Under the pieces are notes generated by a model, which did not search any database, was not told the DNA's origin, and worked only from the letters and a program-made list of their open reading frames with translations. Positions 7,096-18,653 of a stretch of 64,000 nucleotides of DNA are shown here, one piece after another. Source of the stretch: Bacteroidales bacterium (lineage in GTDB: Bacteria; Bacteroidota; Bacteroidia; Bacteroidales; UBA932); the NCBI GenBank assembly GCA_017428945.1, contig JAFRPW010000013.1, forward strand, positions 1 through 64,000. Reading direction: 5' to 3'. The translations under genes were made by a program, and so were the position numbers. How positions within the stretch are numbered: the stretch's first letter is position 1; each line of letters starts with the position of its first letter.

Positions 7096-8724
7096 ATGCT
7101 GGACAAAGAAAGAGGGCTGTACATTGCCCATTCACAGGAAGGGCCTGTCTCCATGATAGGCAAGATGGCTTGCCGCCACGGTCTCATTGCAGGTGCAACC
7201 GGTACAGGTAAAACCGTAACCCTTCAGGTTTTGGCAGAAACCTTCTGCCAGGCCGGCGTCCCCTGCTTCATGGCAGACATGAAGGGAGACCTCAGCGGTA
7301 TCTCCCAGGTGGGCAAGATGTCGGGCTTCATAGAGAAGCGCCTCCCGGAGTTCGGTATAGAGAATCCCCAGTTCCAGAGCTGCCCCGTGCGCTTTTTCGA
7401 CGTGTTCGGAGAGCAGGGTCATCCCATGCGCAGCACCATCTCCCGCATGGGCCCGGACATGCTTGGCCGCCTCATGGAACTCAATGAGACCCAGACCGGA
7501 GTCCTCAACATCGTCTTCCGCATCGCGGACGACAACGGCCTTCTTCTTATCGACCTGAAGGACCTCAGGGCAATGCTCAACTTCGTGGGCCAGAATGCCG
7601 CGGAGTACACAACCAAGTACGGCAATATTACATCGGCCTCCGTGGGAGCAATCCAGAGGGCTCTCCTTTCCCTTGAGAACCAGGGGGCGGAGAAGTTCTT
7701 CGGAGAGCCGGACTTCGATATCTACGACCTTCTGCAGTGCGAGGGCGGTAAAGGCGTCATGAACGTCCTGGCGGCAGACAGGCTCATGCTCCAGCCCAAG
7801 CTCTACTCCACCTTCCTGCTGTGGCTGCTTTCAGAGCTTTACTCCACACTTCCCGAGGTTGGAGAAATGGACCTTCCCAAACTGGTCTTCTTCTTTGACG
7901 AGGCCCACATGCTCTTTGAAGGCACCTCCAAGGCCCTCACGGACAAGATAGAGCAGGTTATCCGCCTCATCCGCTCCAAGGGAGTGGGCATATATTTCAT
8001 AACCCAGAGCCCCACGGACATCCCGGAGAACATCCTTGGCCAGCTTGGAAACCGCATCCAGCATGCCCTGAGGGCATATACCCCCAAGGACCAGAAGGCC
8101 GTAAAGGTTGCCGCCGATACCTTCCGCGCCAACCCCGCCTTCAATACCTATGATACCCTCCTGGAACTTGGCACCGGTGAGGCCCTTGTCTCCGTCCTGG
8201 ACGAAAAAGGCGCCCCCTCAATGGTCCAGCGCGCAAAGATCCTCTTCCCCCTTAGCCAGATTGGCGCCATCTCGGAGAGCGAGCGCACACTCATCATAAA
8301 CCGTTCCCGCCTCTACGGCAGGTACGACAACCCCATCGACCGTGAAAGCGCCTACGAGATAATAACAAAGGCTACGGAAGAGGCAGAACGCCAGAAAGCG
8401 GAGATACTTGCAGAGCAGGAAGCCGCAAAGCAGGCGGAAATCAAGGCCAAGGAAGAAGCCAAGGCTGCAAGAGAGGCGGAAAAGGCCGCCAAGAAAAAAG
8501 GAGCCGGAATAGGGTCGAAGGTGCTCAAGTCCATAATTACCGCAGTCACCGGTGTTGCTGCAGCCGCAGTTGCAGACAAGGTGACCGGTGCGGTAACAGG
8601 CAAGAAGACCACGTCAAAGACTTCCACCGGCCAGAAGGTCATTACCAAGGCCACCAAGAGCGCTACAACAACCCTCACCAGGGAACTCACCAGGAGCATT
8701 CTCGGCAATCTTACCAAGAGATAA
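7096..8724 (+). CDS. HerA-like / DUF853 family ATPase (YjgR type)
   Basis: A 542-residue P-loop ATPase. Walker A GATGTGKT (33-40) and Walker B VFFFDEAHM (about 262-270) match the DUF853/YjgR branch of the HerA-FtsK superfamily; the family is usually near 500 residues. A C-terminal extension from about 425 is first a Lys/Glu/Ala coiled-coil-like helix, then an Ala/Thr/Lys-rich tail of low complexity. Function of YjgR proteins is not established; HerA relatives move DNA. Followed by tmk after one base, so probably co-transcribed. Confidence 0.8.
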   Translation: MLDKERGLYIAHSQEGPVSMIGKMACRHGLIAGATGTGKTVTLQVLAETFCQAGVPCFMADMKGDLSGISQVGKMSGFIEKRLPEFGIENPQFQSCPVRFFDVFGEQGHPMRSTISRMGPDMLGRLMELNETQTGVLNIVFRIADDNGLLLIDLKDLRAMLNFVGQNAAEYTTKYGNITSASVGAIQRALLSLENQGAEKFFGEPDFDIYDLLQCEGGKGVMNVLAADRLMLQPKLYSTFLLWLLSELYSTLPEVGEMDLPKLVFFFDEAHMLFEGTSKALTDKIEQVIRLIRSKGVGIYFITQSPTDIPENILGQLGNRIQHALRAYTPKDQKAVKVAADTFRANPAFNTYDTLLELGTGEALVSVLDEKGAPSMVQRAKILFPLSQIGAISESERTLIINRSRLYGRYDNPIDRESAYEIITKATEEAERQKAEILAEQEAAKQAEIKAKEEAKAAREAEKAAKKKGAGIGSKVLKSIITAVTGVAAAAVADKVTGAVTGKKTTSKTSTGQKVITKATKSATTTLTRELTRSILGNLTKR

Positions 8725-8725
8725 T

Positions 8726-9406
8726 ATGCTTGTAGTACTGGAAGGCCTGGACGGAGCCGGAAAATCCACACAGGTAAAAAAACTCCGCGAGTATCTGGAG
8801 CAGAAATGCCCCTCGCTGGTGTATATCCATTTCCCAAGGTATGATGCCCCCGTTTACGGGGATCTCATAAGCCGCTTCCTGAGGGGAGACTTCGGGTCAA
8901 ATGAGACCGTTCACCCGCAGCTGGTTGCCCTCCTTTTCGCAGAGGACAGGCATGGCGCCGGTCCCATGATAAAAAAGGCCCTGGAAGAAGGTAAGACCGT
9001 ACTTCTGGACCGGTACGTATACTCCAATATAGCGTACCAGTGCGCCAAGCTACATAATCCGGAGGAAAGGGCACGGCTAAGGGACTGGATATTCAATACG
9101 GAGTTCGGCAATTTTGCCCTCCCCGTTCCGGACATCAACCTGTTCCTGGATGTCCCCATAGACTTTGTAAAGGAGAACCTCTCAAGTGACCGCAAAGGAG
9201 ATGACGGCCGCGCTTACCTTGAAGGCTCCAAGGATATCCACGAGGCAAGCATCTCCTTCCAGAAAGACGTCCGGGAAATCTACCTTGGGGAAACAATCCG
9301 TGATCCGCATTTCCGCCGTATAGACTGCTCGGACTCAAAAGGCAGGATGCTCCCCCCGGAGTCCATCTTTGAGAAGGTTCGTCAGGTGGTTTCCCTGTAT
9401 ATATGA
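8726..9406 (+). CDS. tmk: thymidylate kinase
   Basis: A 226-residue dTMP kinase. P-loop GLDGAGKS (7-14), the DRYVYSN motif near 91-97 and a lid region with Arg/Lys (SDRKGDDGR) are visible. It phosphorylates dTMP to dTDP, essential for dTTP supply. It starts one base after the ATPase stop and overlaps the next gene (ATGA-type junction at 9403-9406), so the three genes form an operon. Confidence 0.92.
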   Translation: MLVVLEGLDGAGKSTQVKKLREYLEQKCPSLVYIHFPRYDAPVYGDLISRFLRGDFGSNETVHPQLVALLFAEDRHGAGPMIKKALEEGKTVLLDRYVYSNIAYQCAKLHNPEERARLRDWIFNTEFGNFALPVPDINLFLDVPIDFVKENLSSDRKGDDGRAYLEGSKDIHEASISFQKDVREIYLGETIRDPHFRRIDCSDSKGRMLPPESIFEKVRQVVSLYI

Positions 9407-10455
9407 GTATGAATTATTTACGCAGGCTCTGCGCCGTAGTCATCGGCATCACATTCATTGTTTCCGGCCTTTCCAAGATTATGGATCCCACCGGGACCAT
9501 GCTCATAGTCACGGAGTATGTTAGACTCATGCACCTTGGGTTCATCATCCCGTCCGCAAAGGTGTTCGGGGTAATACTGTCGACGGTAGAGGCCCTGACG
9601 GGAATAGCCCTGGTTACTGGCGTCTTGCGTAAGGTCGCCGCATGGATTACAGTGTGGCTGGTGGGCGTTTTTACCATAATTACGCTCTGCCTTCTGATTA
9701 TGAATCCCGCCATGGACTGCGGCTGCTTTGGTGAGGCAATACACCTGAATCACCTGCAGAGCTTCCTTAAGAATGTAGCTCTGGCGGCCCTGTGCGCAAT
9801 TGCTTTTATTCCGCTGCGGAGCATCGGCAAACCAAAGCCGCGCAAATGGGTGGGATTCGGGCTGGCTTCGCTTGCAATCTGCTACGCCGTCCTTTACAGC
9901 AACACTCATATCCCCATTCTGGATTTCACGGAGTTTGCCCCGGGATGCGAGCTCATGGCCTCCCTTGACGATGAAGACGACTGGGACGCCTCCAGGACAT
10001 ATCCCATCCTCTCTTTCAGGGACTCACAGAACCAGTACTGCGATGAACTTGCAGTTGAAGGCCCGGTGGTGACGCTTTCCGTCTACGAGCCCTCAAAGGC
10101 AAACTGGGAACGCATCCACAAGCATTATAACCAGATTCTGGAAGCCGGTGCAAAGCCGCTGCTTCTGGTTGCATCCTACCCGCTGGAGATAGACCGGTTC
10201 AACATTCCCATAGACATGACGGTTTATTATGCAGACTACAAGACTCTCATCACCCTTAACCGCTCAAATGGCGGTGCCAGCTATTTCCATAACGGTGAAC
10301 TTATAGAGAAATGGCACCAGAGGGCCTTCCCCACATCTTTGGAACAGCACATCCAGGCAGACCCCGTAGAGCGCGGATCCCGCTTTGTGGCAGGCAGAAG
10401 AATAAAGTCCCAAGCATTCTGCCTGGGACTCGCAATAGTTCTGATAGTCTTATAA
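9403..10455 (+). CDS. BT_3928-type membrane protein with DoxX/MauE-like domain
   Basis: A 350-residue membrane protein. The N-terminal half has four hydrophobic helices and the CGCFGE motif after an NPAMD turn, as in MauE/DoxX-type proteins; the C-terminal half (about 160-325) is a predicted periplasmic thioredoxin-like region without an obvious CxxC pair. This two-part layout is the BT_3928 family of Bacteroides, of unknown function, often beside cytosolic housekeeping genes. Two nearby ATGs (9403, 9409) are possible starts; the first overlaps tmk by 4 nt. Confidence 0.75.
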   Translation: MSMNYLRRLCAVVIGITFIVSGLSKIMDPTGTMLIVTEYVRLMHLGFIIPSAKVFGVILSTVEALTGIALVTGVLRKVAAWITVWLVGVFTIITLCLLIMNPAMDCGCFGEAIHLNHLQSFLKNVALAALCAIAFIPLRSIGKPKPRKWVGFGLASLAICYAVLYSNTHIPILDFTEFAPGCELMASLDDEDDWDASRTYPILSFRDSQNQYCDELAVEGPVVTLSVYEPSKANWERIHKHYNQILEAGAKPLLLVASYPLEIDRFNIPIDMTVYYADYKTLITLNRSNGGASYFHNGELIEKWHQRAFPTSLEQHIQADPVERGSRFVAGRRIKSQAFCLGLAIVLIVL

Positions 10456-10459
10456 AAGA

Positions 10460-13225
<2,766 letters not shown>

Positions 13226-13249
13226 ATATAACCCCTTTTTTGTTCTGAA

Positions 13250-14518
13250 TTAATCTTCAAACTCCTCGTGCAGGATGCGGAGAACTTCCTCGACGGTCTC
13301 GTCCTCGAGGTCTGCCCTGGAGGCGATATCGGCCGGTGCAAGAGCCATGACGCTGCGCGCGGTGTCGCAGCCGATGGACTGCAGGCGCTCGATGACCCAG
13401 GGGTCGATGACGTCGGTGAACTCTGACAGGAGAACATCGTCCTCCTCTTCCTCGTTCTGGGAAAGCTCCCTCCAGACCTCTATCTCACGGCCCACCAGCA
13501 TGCCGGCAAGCTTGATGTTGACGCCGCCCTTACCGATACCCTTCTTCACCTCTTCCGGCTGCATGAATACCTTGATCTTGTCCTCGGGGGAGTCGCCAAG
13601 GTCTATGCGGGAGATGCGGGCGGGGTTCAGTGCGCGCTGGATCATGAGCTGAGGGTTGGTGCTCCACTGGATTACGTCGATGTTCTCGTTGCGGAGTTCG
13701 CGGACGATACCCATGATGCGGGAACCCTTGACGCCGATGCAGGCGCCGATGGGGTCGATCCTGTCGTCGTAGGACTCTACGGCCACCTTAGCCCTTTCTC
13801 CGGGGATGCGGACAACCTTCTTCACGGTGATTAGGCCGTCGTAAATCTCAGGGACCTCCATCTCGAAGAGTTTCTCCAGGAAGGCGTCGCTGGTACGGGA
13901 AAGGACTATGTAGGGAGTGGTCTGGTTCTTCATCTCCACGCTCTTGATGATGGCGCGGACAGAGTCGCTCTTCTTGAAACGCTCGCCGGGAATCTGCTCG
14001 CTCTTGGGCATGCGGAGCTCGTTTCCGTCCTCGTCAAGGATGAGGACTTCGTTCTTCCAGGTCTGGTAGATTTCGCCGGTGAAGATTTCGCCAACCCTCT
14101 CGGAGTATTTCTTGTACACGTTGGCTTTCTCGATGTCCATGATACGGCCCTGGAGGTTCTGGCGGATGTTCAGGATACCGCGGCGGCCGAAGGAGGAGAG
14201 GGAAAGCTTGCGGGTGAAGGTGTCGCCGATCTCGTAGTCGTCGTCACCGGTTTCGGCGGCGATTTCCTCCACGGTGATTTCCTTCACGGGGTCCGTGACC
14301 TCTTCAACTACCTCGAAGTTCTGGTAAATCTCGCAGTCTCCCTTGTCCACGTTGATAATCACGTCGAAGTTGTCTGCGGTGCCATAGGTCTTGGCCAGCT
14401 GGGTGAGGAACACATCCTTCAGGACGCCCAGCATCACGGGGCGGTCGATGCTCTTCTCTTCCTTGAAATCCTTGAAAGCGTCAATCAAGGTAATTTCTTT
14501 CTCTTTTTCTTTTGCCAT
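13250..14518 (-). CDS. nusA: transcription termination/antitermination protein NusA
   Basis: A 422-residue RNA-polymerase-binding factor. The order is N-terminal RNAP-binding domain (1-125), S1 domain (about 130-195, with GEIFTGEI), two KH domains (about 225-345, with GACIGVKGSRI and GKGGVNIKLA) and an acidic C-terminal tail that pairs a helix-hairpin-like segment (350-415). It modulates pausing, termination and translation coupling. It lies between rimP (12-nt gap) and infB, the conserved bacterial order. Confidence 0.95.
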   Translation of the reverse strand: MAKEKEKEITLIDAFKDFKEEKSIDRPVMLGVLKDVFLTQLAKTYGTADNFDVIINVDKGDCEIYQNFEVVEEVTDPVKEITVEEIAAETGDDDYEIGDTFTRKLSLSSFGRRGILNIRQNLQGRIMDIEKANVYKKYSERVGEIFTGEIYQTWKNEVLILDEDGNELRMPKSEQIPGERFKKSDSVRAIIKSVEMKNQTTPYIVLSRTSDAFLEKLFEMEVPEIYDGLITVKKVVRIPGERAKVAVESYDDRIDPIGACIGVKGSRIMGIVRELRNENIDVIQWSTNPQLMIQRALNPARISRIDLGDSPEDKIKVFMQPEEVKKGIGKGGVNIKLAGMLVGREIEVWRELSQNEEEEDDVLLSEFTDVIDPWVIERLQSIGCDTARSVMALAPADIASRADLEDETVEEVLRILHEEFED

Positions 14519-14530
14519 TGTATTATAGTG

Positions 14531-14944
14531 TTATTTAAATTCTACTACGGGGCGTACAGAGTTGATCACGTCGAATCCGATGCTCTCTCCGTCCACGACG
14601 ATGGATTCCTCCGAGGCTGCTTCCAGCACGCCTTTAACCTTCTTTCCGCCCTTCATCCACACGTCCACCTTGCTGCCGATGGCCTTCTGGTACTGCCTCA
14701 GTACTTTGAAAGGCCTGTCAAGACCTGCCGACGACACGGTGAGGGAATAGTCTTCCACGTCCTGGTCAAAGGCCTCGTGCATCACCTTGTCTATGGCTGC
14801 ACAGTCTTCCCAGTCCACCACACCTTCTTCCTTCTCGATGATGATCTCGATGTCGTTTTCCTTGCTGACGGTCACTTCCACCAGGAAGCAACCCCTTTCA
14901 GCCACCGCCGTCTCCACGGCCTTGATAATCTGTTCTTTATTCAT
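14531..14944 (-). CDS. rimP: ribosome maturation factor RimP
   Basis: A 137-residue protein needed for 30S subunit maturation. It has the two-domain layout of the family: an alpha/beta N-domain (ERGCFLVEVTVSKENDIEIII) with the SSAGLDRPF signature at about 70, and a C-terminal Sm-like barrel (GGKKVKGVLEAASEESIVV). First gene of the rimP-nusA-infB operon. The likely promoter is at 15055-15062, leaving a leader of about 105 nt that contains two copies, one partial, of the palindromic repeat. Confidence 0.93.
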   Translation of the reverse strand: MNKEQIIKAVETAVAERGCFLVEVTVSKENDIEIIIEKEEGVVDWEDCAAIDKVMHEAFDQDVEDYSLTVSSAGLDRPFKVLRQYQKAIGSKVDVWMKGGKKVKGVLEAASEESIVVDGESIGFDVINSVRPVVEFK

Positions 14945-14955
14945 ATTTCTTTCTT

Positions 14956-15006
14956 CGTCATCCCCGACCTGTCTTTTCTGTCATCCCCGACCTGATCGGG
15001 GATCTC
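14956..15006 (+). repeat. two palindromic repeat copies in the rimP leader
   Basis: A left half-copy (CGTCATCCCCGACCTG, 14956-14971) is followed after 8 nt by a full copy (14980-15006) with stem ATCCCCGA/TCGGGGAT and loop CCTGA. Both lie between the rimP promoter and start codon, so the full copy forms a hairpin in the operon mRNA. Confidence 0.8.
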
Positions 15007-15054
15007 TATATAAAAAAGATAGGGGACCGTCGTCCTCTATCTCGTTCACGGATG

Positions 15055-15062
15055 CAAAGGTA
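15055..15062 (-). promoter_or_regulatory. -7 box TACCTTTG of the rimP-nusA-infB operon
   Basis: Minus-strand TACCTTTG, exact consensus, is the nearest leftward box upstream of rimP. Transcription would begin near 15050. Confidence 0.6.
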
Positions 15063-15129
15063 GCAATTTTTTCTTAAACTGCAAACCCCCGCCCCCTAAA
15101 TTCCCCTTTTCCCGTCATCCCCTCTTTTC

Positions 15130-15157
15130 CGTCATCCCCGACCTGATCGGGGATCTC
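15130..15157 (+). repeat. palindromic repeat, full intergenic copy
   Basis: Complete 28-bp copy with a perfect ATCCCCGA/TCGGGGAT stem. It joins directly to the 51-bp tandem array that follows. A short degenerate left-arm echo (CCGTCATCCCC) lies just before it at 15112-15122. Confidence 0.85.
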
Positions 15158-15163
15158 ATCCAC

Positions 15164-15320
15164 CGATTTGGCGTTTTTGGTGGACAAGTTGGGGTTTTGG
15201 TGGGTTTGTCCACGGAAATGGGGTGTTTTGGTGGATAAGTTGGGGTTTTGGCGGGTTTGTCCACGGAAATGGGGTGTTTTGGTGGACAAGTTGGGGTTTT
15301 GGCGGATAAGTTGGAGGGGC
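15164..15320 (+). repeat. 51-bp tandem repeat array (about three units)
   Basis: The motif TGGA(C/T)AAGTTGGGG recurs at 15181, 15232 and 15283, an exact 51-bp period, with a truncated fourth unit at about 15303. Each unit contains GTGGACAA ... TTGTCCAC, able to form an 8-bp stem. The array is an inverted relative of the one at 23085-23300. It contains no spacer sequences and ends just before the phosphatase promoter. Because 51 is divisible by three it stays open in frame with the next gene, which is not evidence of coding. Confidence 0.85.
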
Positions 15321-15346
15321 GAGTGGATGGATAGGATATTTTTTGC

Positions 15347-15354
15347 TATTTTTG
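15347..15354 (+). promoter_or_regulatory. -7 box TATTTTTG of the histidine phosphatase gene
   Basis: Exact consensus ending 5 nt before the ATG at 15360. It excludes upstream in-frame starts within the repeat array and predicts a leaderless transcript. Confidence 0.6.
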
Positions 15355-15359
15355 TAGAT

Positions 15360-16664
15360 ATGAGACGTCTTTTTGCTATTTACATACTGCTGCTGGTGTG
15401 CTGCAGCGGGTTTGCCCAGAATTTTGAGGCGGACCTTGAGGGTAATCTGGACCGTATTGCCGGGTGTTTCCATTCATACGAGGCGGCGCCGGGGCCGCAG
15501 ACCCCTGCGCCGGGCGGTTACAAGCCGTTCTACGTGAGCCATTACGGCCGTCACGGGTCCCGCCGCCAGATTGGCGGGGGCGGCACGGAGGCTTTCAAGT
15601 ACATGCAGAAGGCCGATGAGGCCGGTCTCCTTACGGATGAAGGCAAGGCCCTGTACAGGGACCTTGAGGTGCTTTACAATGCCCACCAGGGTATGGACGG
15701 CCAGCTCACCATTCGCGGCGGAAAAGAGCACCAGGGCATAGCCCACCGCATGTACAGGCGTTTCAGGCCGGCCTTCAAGGGAAATAAGGCCGTTCACTGC
15801 CAGTCATCGGACATCCAGCGCTGCATAATAAGCATGGCCAACTTCTCATCGGCCCTGAAGGGAGATGCGCCAAAACTGGAGTTCGACTTCATTACCGGCA
15901 AGAAGTATTTCGAACTCCTGTGCCATGCATATTATGGCATGGACCAGAACAAGGAGCGCCGCGGTTTCCTGGAGGATTCCCTTGCCCGCGCCCTCATAGA
16001 CCCTTCCCGCATGATGAAGGCATTCTTTGTAGATTCCCCAAAGGTGGCAGAGGTTGTAAAGGACCCCGTGCGCTTTGCCCGCTACTGCTTCCTCATTCTT
16101 GCCGACTGCCAGGACCTTTACTACGAGGTTGACGGCCTGGACCTTTACAAGTACTTCACCAAAGATGAGTTATACGCCATGGCAAAGTACTCCAACGAGC
16201 AGCTCTACGGCGCCATGGGCAACTGCGCCGACTGGGGAGACAACATAATCTGGGCCCAGAAATGGCTGGTGGAAGATATGGTGAACCGTGCGGACAAGGC
16301 TATCCTGGAAGGCAATGTGGCCGCCGACCTCCGTTTTGGCCACGACAGCGCCGTGATGCCCCTTGCAGGCATCCTGGGCCTTGACGGAGTGGGCCGCCGC
16401 TTCAAAATGGGAGAGGCCTGGAAGAACGGCCATTACCTCTGGGAGGTGGTCCCCATGGGCACCAACTTCCAGATGGCTTTCTATAAGAACAGAAAGGGAG
16501 AAATCCTTGTCAAGATGCTCTACAACGAGGTAGAGCGCACCGTTGCGGAGTGTTTTATCCCGGGTGTTGAGATTCCTCAGCCGGTCTCAGGACCCTATTA
16601 CCGTTGGCAGGATCTGAGGGACTATCTGGTAGCAATCTCCAGGGACAAGACCTTCGGGAAATAA
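15360..16664 (+). CDS. histidine-type acid phosphatase (phytase/MINPP-like), exported
   Basis: A 434-residue protein with a signal peptide (1-20, cleavage after GFA). The catalytic RHG is in YGRHGSRR (62-69) and the proton-donor block is RFGHDSAVMP near 325-334, placing it in the branch-2 histidine phosphatases that hydrolyse phosphomonoesters such as inositol phosphates in the periplasm or outside. The frame stays open upstream through the 51-bp repeats, but the -7 box and signal peptide fix the start at 15360. Its last 43 nt overlap the convergent fucosidase gene. Confidence 0.82.
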   Translation: MRRLFAIYILLLVCCSGFAQNFEADLEGNLDRIAGCFHSYEAAPGPQTPAPGGYKPFYVSHYGRHGSRRQIGGGGTEAFKYMQKADEAGLLTDEGKALYRDLEVLYNAHQGMDGQLTIRGGKEHQGIAHRMYRRFRPAFKGNKAVHCQSSDIQRCIISMANFSSALKGDAPKLEFDFITGKKYFELLCHAYYGMDQNKERRGFLEDSLARALIDPSRMMKAFFVDSPKVAEVVKDPVRFARYCFLILADCQDLYYEVDGLDLYKYFTKDELYAMAKYSNEQLYGAMGNCADWGDNIIWAQKWLVEDMVNRADKAILEGNVAADLRFGHDSAVMPLAGILGLDGVGRRFKMGEAWKNGHYLWEVVPMGTNFQMAFYKNRKGEILVKMLYNEVERTVAECFIPGVEIPQPVSGPYYRWQDLRDYLVAISRDKTFGK

Positions 16665-18055
16665 TCCTTCTCAATACCGGGAAGCATTACCTGCAGGCCT
16701 TCTGCCGTGCATGTGAATTCCAGCGGGGAATCTTGCCCCAGCATATGTACGGAGGAGATTTCTTCCCCTGCCAGGGACTTTATCATAAGCGTGCCGCAGG
16801 AAGGCCATTCCAGGATGTGCGCGTAAAGGGTACTGCCTTTTGAGGTGAAACGGATGCCGGCCCCATCCCCAAATACTTTCCACGGCCGGGTGCCGTAGAT
16901 TGCCTCTCCGTTCACATCCATCCATGCTGCCATATCGTCAAGTATGGCTTCCTCTTTGTCGTCGATGGTGCCGTCGGCGCGGACGGGAATAGACAGCAGC
17001 AGGTTCCCGTTCTTGCTCACTATGTCTATGAGCATACGTATCACCGCCGGAGCGGGCACATATCCGTCACGCTCATACAGCCCGCGGTCATAGTGCCACT
17101 GGCCTATGCAGGTGCAGGTCTGCCAGGGCTTTTCCTGGATGTCGTCCACCACGCCTCTTTCCACATCGTACACCAGGGCGCTCTTGTGCTCTTCCTTGAG
17201 GAATTTTCCGGTCACCACCGCCCTGGGATTTTTATTATAAAGGTAAGCGGTGAGCCGGAGGCCTTCGTCGGAGATTGGCCAGAACGGGAGAACGGTATCG
17301 TCAAAGTATACAAAGTCCGGACTGTACTTGTCAATCAGCTCCGTTGTCCTCTCAAGGAAGTTGCGCCGATATACTTCCGACGGCACGGAGACGGTGTCCT
17401 GCCACTCCCAGCCCCACTGCTGAGACTTTGGATGCTCCTGGACGTAAAGCTCCTGAGGGTCAAGCCCTTCCCACCATGTGCCGGCGCCATCGGCCTTTGT
17501 GAGTTTGCCGTCATAGGCCTGGGAGCTGTCGTAGAAAAGCCATGCGTGGGAGGCGTGGACGCTTACCCCGAAGGGAAGGCCTCCCCTGCGTGCCGCCTTT
17601 TCCCATCCGTCAATTATGTTTTTGTGGGGGCCGATGTTCACCGAGTTCCACGTCTGATGGCTGCTGTCCCAGAGGTCGAAGTTGTCGTGGTGGTTTGCCA
17701 TGGCCACGAAGTACTTTGCGCCGGCCCTTTTGAACTTTGCCACTATGGCTTCAGGATTCCAGTTATCGGCAGTCCAGATATGTATGATGTCCTTGAATCC
17801 GAACTCCGCCGGGTCTCCGTACTTCTCCCTATGAAATCTGGACTGGGGCGTGCCGTCCTCGTACATGAGGCGGGCATACCAGTCCCCGAACTCCGGCTGG
17901 CACTGAGGGCCCCAGTGCGCCCATAGGCCAAGTTTGGCATCCCGGAACCAGTCCGGAGCCTGTCCGTATTGTGAAAGGGACTCCCAGGAGGGTTCGTACT
18001 TGGGACCGGTGCATGCTGCCACCACAAGCAGTCCCAGAAAAAGCAATCGTTTCAT
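16622..18055 (-). CDS. alpha-L-fucosidase, GH29 family lipoprotein
   Basis: A 477-residue lipoprotein: n-region MKRLL, lipobox VAAC with Cys15, then a GH29 TIM barrel. Typical blocks are WFRDAKLGLWAHWGPQC, FVAMANHHDNFDLW and PDFVYFDD, where the Asp after YF is the likely nucleophile. It should release L-fucose from glycans at the cell surface or in the periplasm. An ATG at 18139 would add 28 residues and overlap the NUDIX gene, so 18055 is preferred. Last gene of the leftward operon beginning at 21850; its 3' end overlaps the facing phosphatase by 43 nt. Confidence 0.85.
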   Translation of the reverse strand: MKRLLFLGLLVVAACTGPKYEPSWESLSQYGQAPDWFRDAKLGLWAHWGPQCQPEFGDWYARLMYEDGTPQSRFHREKYGDPAEFGFKDIIHIWTADNWNPEAIVAKFKRAGAKYFVAMANHHDNFDLWDSSHQTWNSVNIGPHKNIIDGWEKAARRGGLPFGVSVHASHAWLFYDSSQAYDGKLTKADGAGTWWEGLDPQELYVQEHPKSQQWGWEWQDTVSVPSEVYRRNFLERTTELIDKYSPDFVYFDDTVLPFWPISDEGLRLTAYLYNKNPRAVVTGKFLKEEHKSALVYDVERGVVDDIQEKPWQTCTCIGQWHYDRGLYERDGYVPAPAVIRMLIDIVSKNGNLLLSIPVRADGTIDDKEEAILDDMAAWMDVNGEAIYGTRPWKVFGDGAGIRFTSKGSTLYAHILEWPSCGTLMIKSLAGEEISSVHMLGQDSPLEFTCTAEGLQVMLPGIEKDYFPKVLSLEIATR

Positions 18056-18062
18056 ATTTGAA

Positions 18063-18653
18063 CTAAAGCATAGCCATAAGCCGGCTGCGGACGCGGGAAA
18101 ACTCGTCCTCGAAGCTGGGGGTGAAGATTCCTTTGCCAAGGGCGGCGTCTATCTCAGAGGGGCTCCACCACCGGCCCTCGGTCACTTCCGCATTGTCCGG
18201 ATTAAGGTTTGGATGGCCGATGAAGGCAAACACTGCCACCAGCTCCCTGTCGCGCTTTGTCTCAAAGACGTAGTTGCAAAGGTAGGAGGGATTGAATGCC
18301 GTGAGGCCAAGTTCCTCGGCGGCTTCGCGGAACAGAGTTTCCAGAATCATTTCCCCGTAGGAAACGTGGCCGCCTACAGCCATGTCCCAGCGCCCGGGCC
18401 AGCGGTGCTTTATCATGGAACGCTTCTGGAGGTAGACGTTGCCTTCCCGGTCCATAATCTGCAGGTGCACAACGGGGTGAAGGGCGGTGGTTCCGCTATG
18501 ACACCATGCACGGGGCGCCTGTCCGTATACTATGCCGTCTTCCTCTACAAGGGGAAGCATTTCCCCTGCAGGGACGGCCGGACGGCCGGGATTGTCCGCG
18601 CTTGGACGCGGATAAACAGGAGCCGGGGACGATGGGTAAAAAAGGTCGAACAT
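18063..18653 (-). CDS. NUDIX hydrolase
   Basis: A 196-residue protein with a full Nudix box, G-x5-E-x7-REAAEELGL, beginning at GGHVSYGE (about 113-135). The surrounding LQKRSMIKHRWPGRWDMAVGG pattern resembles the IPP-isomerase/YfcD-like branch, but substrate cannot be inferred. Start codon overlaps the transporter stop by one base (TGATG), and the fucosidase follows after 7 nt, so it is part of the leftward operon. A shorter start at an internal Met near residue 32 is possible. Confidence 0.8.
   Translation of the reverse strand: MFDLFYPSSPAPVYPRPSADNPGRPAVPAGEMLPLVEEDGIVYGQAPRAWCHSGTTALHPVVHLQIMDREGNVYLQKRSMIKHRWPGRWDMAVGGHVSYGEMILETLFREAAEELGLTAFNPSYLCNYVFETKRDRELVAVFAFIGHPNLNPDNAEVTEGRWWSPSEIDAALGKGIFTPSFEDEFSRVRSRLMAML

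Noticed and set aside
15168-15359. N-terminal extension of the histidine phosphatase through the 51-bp repeats (17-residue periodic peptide)
   Set aside because: The period is a multiple of three, so the frame stays open by arithmetic; the -7 box at 15347 and the signal peptide at 15360 fix the start downstream.
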